From Bacteroidaceae bacterium (GTDB lineage Bacteria; Bacteroidota; Bacteroidia; Bacteroidales; Bacteroidaceae): a stretch of DNA of 8,925 nt. Made by a program: the position numbers and the translations under genes. The notes under the pieces are model-generated. The model was given only the letters and a program-made list of their open reading frames with translations. It ran no database searches and had not been told where the DNA came from. Positions 1 to 5,075 of this stretch are shown here, one piece after another (the first letter of the stretch is position 1; each line of letters starts with the position of its first letter). The DNA is taken from positions 1 through 8,925 of the forward strand of contig JAGCWG010000317.1 of the NCBI GenBank assembly GCA_017961965.1, given 5' to 3'.

Positions 1-237
1 CTCTTCTGCAAGCGTGCCGGCATAGAACCGACAATAGGACATCTTAAATCGGATTACCGTTTAGGCCGCAACTTTTACAAAGGTGTGGTCGGGGATTCTA
101 TAAACATATTGCTGGCGGCTGCCGCATATAACTTCAAAAGAGCGATGAAAGTTCTTTTGGCTCCGATTTTGGATACACTCAAAAAAATGATCGAGATGCT
201 ATTTTGTAACAGCATCTCGATGAAATATACTTTTTAA
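1..237 (+). CDS. IS5-type transposase, C-terminal fragment (5' end outside window)
   Basis: Reading frame 1 is open from the first base to a TAA at 235-237, giving 78 residues. The run IEPTIGHLKSDYRLGRN (residues 8-24) is the region around the last catalytic glutamate of DDE transposases of the IS5/IS1182 type, with E9 as the likely catalytic residue. It is followed by FYKGVVGDSINILLAAAAYN and a basic, hydrophobic tail, as usual at the C-terminus of these proteins. Transposases of this group cut and rejoin the IS ends. The N-terminal part and the left IS end lie before the window, so neither completeness nor the terminal inverted repeat can be judged. The right end of the IS must lie shortly after 237. 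The last codons contain a perfect 11-bp inverted repeat. The family call is firm; the exact IS subgroup is not. Confidence 0.88.
   Translation, partial: LFCKRAGIEPTIGHLKSDYRLGRNFYKGVVGDSINILLAAAAYNFKRAMKVLLAPILDTLKKMIEMLFCNSISMKYTF
190..221. repeat. 11-bp perfect inverted repeat inside the transposase 3' end
   Basis: ATCGAGATGCT (190-200) and AGCATCTCGAT (211-221) are exact reverse complements around a 10-base loop. The repeat lies within the last codons of the transposase gene. In the transcript it can form a stable hairpin about ten bases before a short U run (231-235). Whether it limits read-through, affects translation or is a chance of the coding sequence cannot be told from here. Confidence 0.6.
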
Positions 238-259
238 GGGACGACTACTTACTTGAAAG

Positions 260-305
260 AAATCACCACCGCCATGATGTATCAGCATCATGGCGGTGGT
301 GATTT
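260..305. terminator. Strong hairpin, probable bidirectional terminator
   Basis: Positions 260-279 and 286-305 form a perfect 20-bp stem with loop TATCAG. The base of the stem is AAATC/GATTT and the upper part is G+C rich (CACCACCGCC). On the + strand it is followed by TTTTC, and on the minus strand by TTTCTTTC, so it could stop transcription from either side: read-through of the transposase gene from the left, and of the minus-strand gene ending at 493 from the right. Its length is unusual for an ordinary terminator, and the U tracts are short. Confidence 0.6.
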
Positions 306-369
306 TCTTATCCAGATTCCATTCCCCATTTATAGGCATTTGGATGGATATATTATAATGTGCAAACAG

Positions 370-449
370 ACTAGTGCTAGTCCGCGAACAAACTAGTACT
401 AGTTCGCATTACAGACTAGCGCTAGTCGGTATTACAAACTAGCACTAGT
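370..449. repeat. Array of four CTAG palindromes (ACTAGNNCTAGT), 22-23 bp period
   Basis: Four 12-bp units lie at 370-381 (ACTAGTGCTAGT), 392-403 (ACTAGTACTAGT), 415-426 (ACTAGCGCTAGT) and 438-449 (ACTAGCACTAGT). The starts are 22, 23 and 23 bases apart, about two helical turns. Units 2 and 3 are perfect palindromes; units 1 and 4 are exact reverse complements of each other, so the array is symmetric as a whole. Each unit is preceded by ACAG or ACAA in alternation, and spacers 2 and 3 share ATTACA. Only the two central bases vary. It lies between the stop codon of the minus-strand gene at 493 and the hairpin at 260-305. The regular spacing fits a multi-site protein-binding array or a set of RNA hairpins; no known family was recognised. 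Confidence 0.9.
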
Positions 450-492
450 CTGAGCGGTTGTTTCCGTGAGCCGTTTGCGCCTTCGGAATATT

Positions 493-834
493 CTATCTCG
501 TGACGATAGTCCTGATGGTCTCGCTTAGGTTCATCTTGTTGAACTTTTCCTTGTATGGGTCTGGCTTTTTGAACTTGTGGAAGTTTGGACTGATGGTCAA
601 AGGCTTTGTCCTTTGCGTGGTGTCTTTGCTGTTTATGCGCAGGCGTACAATTCCCTTTATGCTGTCGGTGCAGAGCTTTTGCTTGGCGTGACACAGCGTG
701 TCGCACTTTGTTGCTGGCTTGTTGTTCTGGCTTTGTGCATAAACATTATTGGTTGCCATGACCAATGCCGTCATTACTACGAATCTTGAGGCTATTGTAC
801 TAATGCCATAATTTTGTTTTGCCGTTGTTTTCAT
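493..834 (-). CDS. Small secreted protein, unknown function
   Basis: The gene encodes 113 residues. I chose the ATG at 832-834 over an in-frame start at 897 because GGAGG lies six bases upstream, one of the few clear Shine-Dalgarno sites here, and because a signal peptide then begins directly: MKTTAK, a hydrophobic stretch (about residues 14-30) and a cleavage site near VYAQ|S. The mature part has three cysteines (CDTLCHAKQKLC), then a basic, Lys/Pro/Thr-rich stretch, with no recognised domain. It is expected in the periplasm or outside. It follows the DUF3791/DUF3990 operon by 46 bases in the same direction and may be co-transcribed or use the weak promoter at 864-871. The CTAG array lies just beyond its stop codon. 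Function is not recognised. Confidence 0.6.
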   Translation of the reverse strand: MKTTAKQNYGISTIASRFVVMTALVMATNNVYAQSQNNKPATKCDTLCHAKQKLCTDSIKGIVRLRINSKDTTQRTKPLTISPNFHKFKKPDPYKEKFNKMNLSETIRTIVTR

Positions 835-863
835 GCTACCTCCATTTTTATATTTAACACCTG

Positions 864-871
864 CAAGTATA
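864..871 (-). promoter_or_regulatory. Possible -7 box of the small secreted protein gene
   Basis: Read on the minus strand, TATACTTG at 871-864 matches the Bacteroidetes -7 box TAnnTTTG with one mismatch and lies 29 bases before the ATG. No TTTG is seen at the -33 distance. The box and following bases share TTGCAGGTGTT with the operon promoter near 1874-1884, which supports it weakly. Confidence 0.3.
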
Positions 872-880
872 ATACACGCC

Positions 881-1084
881 TTATCCTCTTGTCTCATTTA
901 TCACATCTGTGGCAATATATCCGTCGCTGAAGAGGTAGAGCTGTGTTGACGGGTCGTGAAGTTGCTCACATGCCTTGGATGTGTAGAAAAGGTCAAGAGC
1001 CTTTTCAGGCGGAATGCCGAGGCGGTCGGATAGGATGGTGACAATCCTGCCTATCTTGTTCCATAAAAGTAAATCGCTTAACAT
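881..1084 (-). CDS. DUF3791-family small protein (downstream copy)
   Basis: The 67-residue product starts MLSDLLLWNKIGRIV and contains ALDLFYTSKACEQLHDP and LYLFSDGYIATDVINE. This pattern, a helix, then F-Y-x-S, then L-x-S-D-x-Y-I-x-x-D-I/V, is typical of DUF3791 proteins of Bacteroidales. I start it at the ATG 1082-1084, four bases after the stop codon of the DUF3990 gene; an in-frame ATG at 1126 would add 14 residues overlapping that gene and looks less natural. No Shine-Dalgarno site is visible, so translation is probably coupled to the gene before it. DUF3791 proteins commonly accompany DUF3990 proteins; a partner or antitoxin-like role is an inference from that association only. Confidence 0.8.
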   Translation of the reverse strand: MLSDLLLWNKIGRIVTILSDRLGIPPEKALDLFYTSKACEQLHDPSTQLYLFSDGYIATDVINETRG

Positions 1085-1088
1085 GATA

Positions 1089-1571
1089 CTATATATTATA
1101 TGATTCAACAAATGACATACACTCATCTATCGCCTTCTGACTGGTGATGCATAGCTGGTTGTTCGGCTTGTGTCTTGACAGTTCACGTAGGGCGGCATCA
1201 AGCGGCATCAGGTTCGACATGTATGCTTCAACGGTATCTATTACCCGGTCATTTGCCACACCGCCTTCTATCACGTCGTATTGTTCATAGTCCTTTCCTC
1301 CCATACGGTTTGCAACTATGAACTGAAGCCATGCTTCGTCATAGTGCTCGAAACAATGGTAACGAAACGCAGCCTTTATCTTGTCCATGTCCAATTCATA
1401 CACATTGACGATGCCAACTGCTGCCTTGATGCGTTGCATACGCTCTGCCCATGATTCTGCCTGAGCCTTTATGTCCGTGACATAGAAACCCTGCCCGAAG
1501 TCAAGTTGTGGTCTGCCTGCTGTTACGCTCGGCTTGTCAACCACGGATATGCCGCCATGATATATTCTCAT
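1089..1571 (-). CDS. DUF3990-family protein, putative ADP-ribosyltransferase fold
   Basis: This 160-residue protein has the full DUF3990 pattern: IYHGG (3-7), LDFGQGFYVT (23-32), QAESWA (37-42), VNVYELD (56-61), WLQFIVANR (81-89), YDVIEGGVANDRV (98-110) and PNNQLCITSQKAID (136-149). The family is regarded as a distant member of the ADP-ribosyltransferase fold. H5 and Y30 would be the first two residues of the H-Y-[E/D/Q] signature, and Q139 in PNNQ is a possible third; these assignments are inference. The start codon overlaps the stop of the preceding DUF3791 gene by four bases (ATGA), and a second DUF3791 gene starts four bases after its stop, so the three are surely one operon. The role may be toxin-like modification of a cellular target, but neither target nor activity can be read from the sequence. 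Confidence 0.87.
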   Translation of the reverse strand: MRIYHGGISVVDKPSVTAGRPQLDFGQGFYVTDIKAQAESWAERMQRIKAAVGIVNVYELDMDKIKAAFRYHCFEHYDEAWLQFIVANRMGGKDYEQYDVIEGGVANDRVIDTVEAYMSNLMPLDAALRELSRHKPNNQLCITSQKAIDECMSFVESYNI

Positions 1572-1846
1572 ACGTAGTTGTTGTTTAGTTTGTCTTCCCT
1601 TACCTTCAGTGCTTCAAGCACGTCCTCCGTTACGATGTTACGACTCTGGGTGTGCAAAATGTCGTAGCTTGGATATATCAGGTCGCGGAACAGTTCCACA
1701 CGTTTCATGCGTCGGTACATCTCCGTTGCAGCAATCTGCAATCGTCGTGCGGCAGCCTCAACGCATGAGGAAGCGAATATGTTGCGTAGTTGTTCGTCTG
1801 ATGGATACTCATATCCGTTGTCAGACATAAAACCTTTCAGATTCAT
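1568..1846 (-). CDS. DUF3791-family small protein (upstream copy)
   Basis: The 92-residue product has the DUF3791 core: CVEAAARRLQIAATEMYRRM (28-47), LIYPSYDILHTQSRNIVTEDVLEAL. The motif Y-D-I-L-H-T-Q-S and the acidic helix after it are characteristic. It is predicted cytoplasmic and mostly helical. It is the first gene of the operon with DUF3990 and the second DUF3791, and its stop overlaps the DUF3990 start by four bases. The promoter at 1882-1912 places transcription start roughly 30 bases before the ATG at 1844-1846. A second ATG at 1826-1828 has AAAGG five bases upstream and could be the true start, giving 86 residues. Function is unknown; a regulator or neutraliser of the DUF3990 protein is the simplest idea. 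Confidence 0.85.
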   Translation of the reverse strand: MNLKGFMSDNGYEYPSDEQLRNIFASSCVEAAARRLQIAATEMYRRMKRVELFRDLIYPSYDILHTQSRNIVTEDVLEALKVREDKLNNNYV

Positions 1847-1881
1847 TGTTGCTCGTAATTGATTGTAACTTCAAACACCTG

Positions 1882-1912
1882 CAAAGATAAAACAAATATG
1901 TTGTAAAGCAAA
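1882..1912 (-). promoter_or_regulatory. Promoter of the DUF3791/DUF3990 operon
   Basis: On the minus strand TTTG (1912-1909), a 19-base spacer and TATCTTTG (1889-1882) match the Bacteroidetes sigma consensus TTTG-N19-TAnnTTTG without mismatch. Transcription should start near 1875, about 30 bases before the first ATG of the operon. Confidence 0.75.
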
Positions 1913-1954
1913 GGATAACGGATGCTTTTTCGGTTTGTTGTCGTGTCATTACCC

Positions 1955-3151
1955 TTATTTGTCGTGCAGCCAACGGGTTATTCCGTAGTATGATACGGTG
2001 AGGTTGTAGGTCGTGATGCGACCGACGCCGTTGCCGAAGTCTGAGAGACTGACGGATGGTGTGATGCGTATGCCACGGTAGCAGTTGCGCTTGCCGTACC
2101 AGCCCTCGTCAAGTCGTAAGGAACGCCAGAGGGGAATGTCAATGGCGATTCCTGTGCCGTAAGTGAGGGCTGTTATGCTTGGTGAATAATCCTTCTTGTT
2201 TGCTTTCTTTGACTGGTCTGGGAATGCATAGTCCTCAACTCCAAGGCGCAGGATTGGGGCAATCGAAATACTGCGTGTCTTGAGTGCTTTTGCACCGAAA
2301 GTGAGCATTGCTTTTCCGTTGTTTACGCCTTCGCCTTTCTCTATGTTTCTCTCACTTGTGACAATATCTCCGTGACAACCGCCTCCGAAACTGAACTGTA
2401 ACTCCGTGCCAAGGAAGAACCTTGAGTCGAAGTGATAGTGAAAGCCGAAGTCGAGACCGTAGGTGTTGCATAGTCCGCCTCCCTGTGGGAAGTTGCTTAA
2501 TAAGCCCCAGTGCCAGTCCCATCCGCCTTTCTCACGGAGGTTGACAGCATATTGGGCAGGATGTAGAATATCCTTCAGTTCGCGGACGGACTTCTCGTGG
2601 TAGTTGTTGACTTCTGCCGTGTCCTTGCCATAGTTCGTAAGTTCGTTGAACAGGTCAACTGCTGCCTGAGCCCTCGTCTCGTGGTAGTTGTGGTGCGGAT
2701 ATTCCCAGATGTCGCTTGATGCTCTGTCTGCGGTCTTGATTCGTGCATACTTCTCTGCTATGTTCATGATGACCTGTGCATACTTTTGCACATGCTCGTC
2801 ATCCTTGTACTTAGGATTCAACTGGCAGAAGTCGTAGTCGATGGCGGCTTCGTAGTTGTCGTATTGATAATGTATGCCGTCAATGTTCTCCTTCTTCAGT
2901 TTGTATAGGAATGAGTAGCGCACCACGGCAGTTATTGAATCGTGTTTTGTCTTTCCTCCTTCAAAACGGTGGAGCGATACAGGTCCGTTGCTCCAGCGCT
3001 CCTTGTTGTCCCAGTACGATGGTACTTGTGTGTATATGCTGTCAAGTTTTGGCATATTGCTGTCGGTCATGATTTGTGCGTTTGCATCTGTGGCAAACAT
3101 CTGTGTGTACAGGGCTGTCATGGCGATAATGGATTTTGTATTTAGTTTCAT
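1955..3151 (-). CDS. Secreted, probable outer-membrane beta-barrel protein, unknown function
   Basis: The gene encodes 398 residues. The N-terminus (MKLNTKSIIAMTALYTQMFATDANAQ) is a signal peptide with likely cleavage after ANA at residue 25. Residues about 26-205 are polar and partly helical, with clusters of Tyr/His (for example HHNYHETRAQ at 153-162) and no recognised domain. Residues about 209-398 alternate aromatic and small residues in short strands (YGLDFGFHYHF, FFLGTELQFSFGGG, ITALTYGTGIAIDI, TYNLTVSYYGITRW), as in small outer-membrane barrels, though the protein ends in HDK rather than a terminal Phe. It has its own promoter and no gene partner in the same direction closer than 100 bases. 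The substrate or role cannot be read; transport, adhesion or a structural role are all open. Confidence 0.8.
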   Translation of the reverse strand: MKLNTKSIIAMTALYTQMFATDANAQIMTDSNMPKLDSIYTQVPSYWDNKERWSNGPVSLHRFEGGKTKHDSITAVVRYSFLYKLKKENIDGIHYQYDNYEAAIDYDFCQLNPKYKDDEHVQKYAQVIMNIAEKYARIKTADRASSDIWEYPHHNYHETRAQAAVDLFNELTNYGKDTAEVNNYHEKSVRELKDILHPAQYAVNLREKGGWDWHWGLLSNFPQGGGLCNTYGLDFGFHYHFDSRFFLGTELQFSFGGGCHGDIVTSERNIEKGEGVNNGKAMLTFGAKALKTRSISIAPILRLGVEDYAFPDQSKKANKKDYSPSITALTYGTGIAIDIPLWRSLRLDEGWYGKRNCYRGIRITPSVSLSDFGNGVGRITTYNLTVSYYGITRWLHDK

Positions 3152-3182
3152 GTCTTGTTATGGATTAAAATTTGTTCGGATG

Positions 3183-3214
3183 CAAAGTAACAACATTTTC
3201 TCCAACCGACCAAA
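3183..3214 (-). promoter_or_regulatory. Promoter of the 398-residue secreted protein gene
   Basis: On the minus strand TTTG (3214-3211), a 20-base spacer and TTACTTTG (3190-3183) fit the Bacteroidetes -33/-7 pattern with one mismatch in the -7 box (TT for TA). The expected start is near 3176, about 25 bases before the ATG. Confidence 0.6.
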
Positions 3215-3339
3215 TGTCAGGGCAGCCATTTCTATTCTCTCTGCTATCTGCGGTTGTCAAATCCGGCAAAAGCGGGTACAAAAGACGTTGATAAGTGGTA
3301 ACAGGTTCTGTTTGACAAAGAAGAATATTATGAATATAT

Positions 3340-3372
3340 AAAAAGCGACAACTGCCGTTGGCAATTGTCGCT
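3340..3372 (-). terminator. Intrinsic terminator of the serine palmitoyltransferase gene
   Basis: Read on the minus strand, 3372-3360 and 3356-3344 form a 13-bp stem with one G-U pair and loop AAC, followed by a short T run and TATATA. It starts 24 bases after the stop codon at 3397 and fits a factor-independent terminator for that gene. Confidence 0.8.
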
Positions 3373-3396
3373 CTAATGTTATGTTGTAAGTTGTTC

Positions 3397-4590
3397 TTAC
3401 TTCTTGAGTGGAATACCGAGTTCCTTGAAGCTATCAACGAGGATAGAAACACAGCGGTCAACCTGCTCTTTTGTGTGGGTTGCCATGAGTGCAACACGAA
3501 CGAGAGTGTCCTGTGGAGCACATGCTGGTGGAACTACTGGGTTGATGAATACACCCTTCTCGAATGCAAGCTTTGTAACCTGGAATGTCTTGATTGCATC
3601 GCGTACATAGAGTGGGATGATTGGGCTTTCGCTGTCGCCAAGCTCGAAACCTGCCTGCTTGAACTGCTCAAGTGCATAGTTTGTAATCTTCCAAAGGTTT
3701 TCCTGACGCTCAGGTTCGTTCTGGAGGATGTGAAGAGCCTCAAGTGCAGCTGCTGTAGCAGCAGGAGTATTTGAAGCTGAGAAGATGTAAGTTCTTGAAG
3801 TGTGACGAATCATGTTGATTGTCTCCTTGTCTGATGCGATGAATCCACCGATAGATGCGAGTGACTTAGAGAATGTACCCATGATAAGATCAACATCATC
3901 TGTCAAGCCGAAGTGGTCACATGTACCACGACCGTTGCGACCGAATACTCCGATACCATGTGCCTCGTCAACCATTACAGAAGCGTTGTACTTCTTCTTG
4001 AGTTCGATAATCTGTGGAAGCTTAGCAAGGTCACCTTCCATAGAGAAGAGTCCGTCTGTTACGATGAGCTTGATAGCCTCTGGCTGGCAACGCATCAACT
4101 GGCGCTCAAGATCTTCCATATCGTTGTGCTTGTAGTGGAAGAACTGTGAGAATGAAAGACGACGTCCATCTACGATAGATGCGTGGTCGCGGTCGTCACC
4201 GATGATGTAGTCGTTACGTCCAGTAAGACATGAAACAACTCCTGAATTAACTGTAAAACCTGTAGAATAAACAAGTGCTTCGTCTTTTCCGATAAATTCA
4301 GCCAACTCGTGTTCAAGTTGAACGTGGAGGTCAAGTGTACCATTGAGGAATCGAGAACCAGCACATCCTGTACCGTACTTCTGGATTGCCTTGATAGCAG
4401 CATCACAAATACGCTTGTCGTATGTGAGTCCCATGTAAGAGTTTGAACCGAACATGAGGACTTTCTTGCCGCTCATAGTCACCTCTGTGTCCTGGTGGCT
4501 GTCAATTTCTCTGAAGTAAGGATAAATACCAGCCTCCATATATTTCTGAGGCTCTCTATACTTACTTGCTCTTTCTTGTAATAAACCCAT
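3397..4590 (-). CDS. spt: Serine palmitoyltransferase (PLP-dependent, alpha-oxoamine synthase family)
   Basis: The 397-residue protein condenses L-serine with a long-chain acyl-CoA to 3-keto-sphinganine, the first step of sphingolipid synthesis. It follows the Bacteroidetes pattern from the start: MGLLQERASKYREPQ, then YPYFREID, FGSNSYMGL (48-56), GTGCAGSRFLNGT (73-85), H136 in DDRDHASIVDG (cofactor stacking), D208 and H211 in MVDEAHG, and the PLP lysine K242 in GTFSKSLASIGG. Length is normal for the family. The ATG at 4588-4590 is preferred over an in-frame TTG at 4596. The main alternative is 2-amino-3-ketobutyrate CoA ligase, a close relative; the N-terminal MGLLQ...YPYFREI region favours the sphingolipid enzyme. 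It is cytoplasmic, has its own promoter and terminator, and is divergent from a lipid kinase gene. Confidence 0.9.
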   Translation of the reverse strand: MGLLQERASKYREPQKYMEAGIYPYFREIDSHQDTEVTMSGKKVLMFGSNSYMGLTYDKRICDAAIKAIQKYGTGCAGSRFLNGTLDLHVQLEHELAEFIGKDEALVYSTGFTVNSGVVSCLTGRNDYIIGDDRDHASIVDGRRLSFSQFFHYKHNDMEDLERQLMRCQPEAIKLIVTDGLFSMEGDLAKLPQIIELKKKYNASVMVDEAHGIGVFGRNGRGTCDHFGLTDDVDLIMGTFSKSLASIGGFIASDKETINMIRHTSRTYIFSASNTPAATAAALEALHILQNEPERQENLWKITNYALEQFKQAGFELGDSESPIIPLYVRDAIKTFQVTKLAFEKGVFINPVVPPACAPQDTLVRVALMATHTKEQVDRCVSILVDSFKELGIPLKK

Positions 4591-4617
4591 AGTCAATTTT
4601 ATAACACACTTGTGTGT

Positions 4618-4648
4618 ATATCTCGGTGCTTTTTTAGGGCAGAGATAT
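4618..4648 (-). promoter_or_regulatory. Hairpin in the serine palmitoyltransferase leader
   Basis: ATATCTC (4618-4624) and GAGATAT (4642-4648) are reverse complements; inside them TGC (4627-4629) can pair with GCA (4639-4641) around an A-rich loop on the minus-strand RNA. Next to it, ACACAC and GTGTGT (4604-4617) form a second small dyad. Both lie between the mapped promoter and the start codon. A regulatory role is possible but not shown; no known riboswitch was recognised. Confidence 0.35.
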
Positions 4649-4714
4649 CAATGAATAGTGTGCGTATTTTTTGATTTTTTAGTATTCAGTTTAGAATTTA
4701 TATCATTTAGGCTG

Positions 4715-4742
4715 CAAATTTACAAAAAAATCCACTTTGAAA
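4715..4742 (-). promoter_or_regulatory. Promoter of the serine palmitoyltransferase gene
   Basis: On the minus strand TAAATTTG (4722-4715) is a perfect TAnnTTTG -7 box, with TTTC (4742-4739) sixteen bases upstream as an imperfect -33 box. Transcription would start near 4706, leaving a leader of about 115 bases. Confidence 0.55.
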
Positions 4743-4790
4743 CGCACTTGTTGTTAAAAAAAATCGTTTGGAAGTAAAAAGTATTGACTC

Positions 4791-4824
4791 TTTGCAATAA
4801 TTGGAGTAGAAAATCGTACTTTTG
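4791..4824 (+). promoter_or_regulatory. Promoter of the lipid kinase gene
   Basis: TACTTTTG (4817-4824) is a perfect TAnnTTTG -7 box followed by CA, and TTTG (4791-4794) lies 22 bases upstream, slightly wider than usual. The expected start near 4831 gives a leader of about 245 bases before the kinase ATG. Confidence 0.6.
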
Positions 4825-4877
4825 CATTGCATTTTAGGTTAATTAGATTCTTGGCGTCTGTTTTCCCCCTGTTTTAT

Positions 4878-5003
4878 ATGATGGTAGTGGGGGAGGTTTA
4901 TGGATTACGTTTGATGGTTAAGGGTCTTGAGAAGAATGGTGGGGAAGAATGTTCCTCTTTTCCCATGAATACTTCCAGACTTAAAGACATAAAAATGCTT
5001 TAA
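4878..5003 (+). CDS. Possible 41-residue leader ORF upstream of the lipid kinase
   Basis: An ORF opens with two ATG codons (4878-4883) about 47 bases after the likely transcription start and ends at TAA 5001-5003, 72 bases before the kinase start. The product begins MMVVGEVYGLRLMVKGLEKN and ends KDIKML. It has no transmembrane segment, no regulatory run of one amino acid and no clear ribosome-binding site. It may be a real small protein, a leader peptide affecting translation of the kinase, or chance. Confidence is low; the ORF is listed because the leader is unusually long. Confidence 0.22.
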   Translation: MMVVGEVYGLRLMVKGLEKNGGEECSSFPMNTSRLKDIKML

Positions 5004-5018
5004 TCCAAGACATAAAAA
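4984..5018 (+). repeat. 12-bp direct repeat in the kinase leader
   Basis: AAGACATAAAAA occurs at 4984-4995 and again at 5007-5018, 23 bases apart, inside an A-rich tract with further related pieces (ACTTAAAGAC, ACTTAAGAAC, ACTCAAAAAC). The first copy overlaps the end of the possible leader ORF. It may reflect an unstructured A-rich leader that aids ribosome access, or two protein-binding sites. Confidence 0.5.
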
Positions 5019-5075
5019 CTTAAGAACTCAAAAACTAAAACGTCAGACGCATTTGTGTAAGATTTTTTTATTTCT

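Larger units (their letters stand above)
4591..5075. other. Shared intergenic region between divergent lipid genes
   Basis: This 485-base stretch holds no long gene. It contains the two divergent promoters (minus -7 box at 4715-4722, plus promoter at 4791-4824), so about 70 bases separate the two -33 to -7 regions and a common regulator could act on both. Left of them is the 115-base leader of the palmitoyltransferase mRNA with a hairpin; right of them is a leader of about 245 bases for the kinase mRNA with a small ORF and A-rich direct repeats. Confidence 0.8.

Noticed and set aside
370..449. CTAG array as a small CRISPR
   Set aside because: The units are 12 bp, themselves palindromic and variable in the centre, and the gaps are only 10-11 bp and partly alike. 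No cas genes are present.
422..706. Minus-strand ORF of 94 codons
   Set aside because: It overlaps the small secreted protein gene in another frame, runs through the repeat array, is very rich in Gln/His/Lys/Arg and has no domain. The gene at 493-834 has the signal peptide and ribosome-binding site.
3165..3521. Minus-strand ORF of 118 codons
   Set aside because: It crosses the terminator at 3340-3372 and overlaps the end of the palmitoyltransferase gene in another frame; the composition looks non-coding.
3358..4149. Several plus-strand ORFs opposite the palmitoyltransferase gene
   Set aside because: They are antisense to a well-supported gene and show no domains.
4831..5075. Known riboswitch or T-box in the kinase leader
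   Set aside because: No conserved core of a riboswitch class I know was found; only a weak C/G hairpin and repeats are visible.
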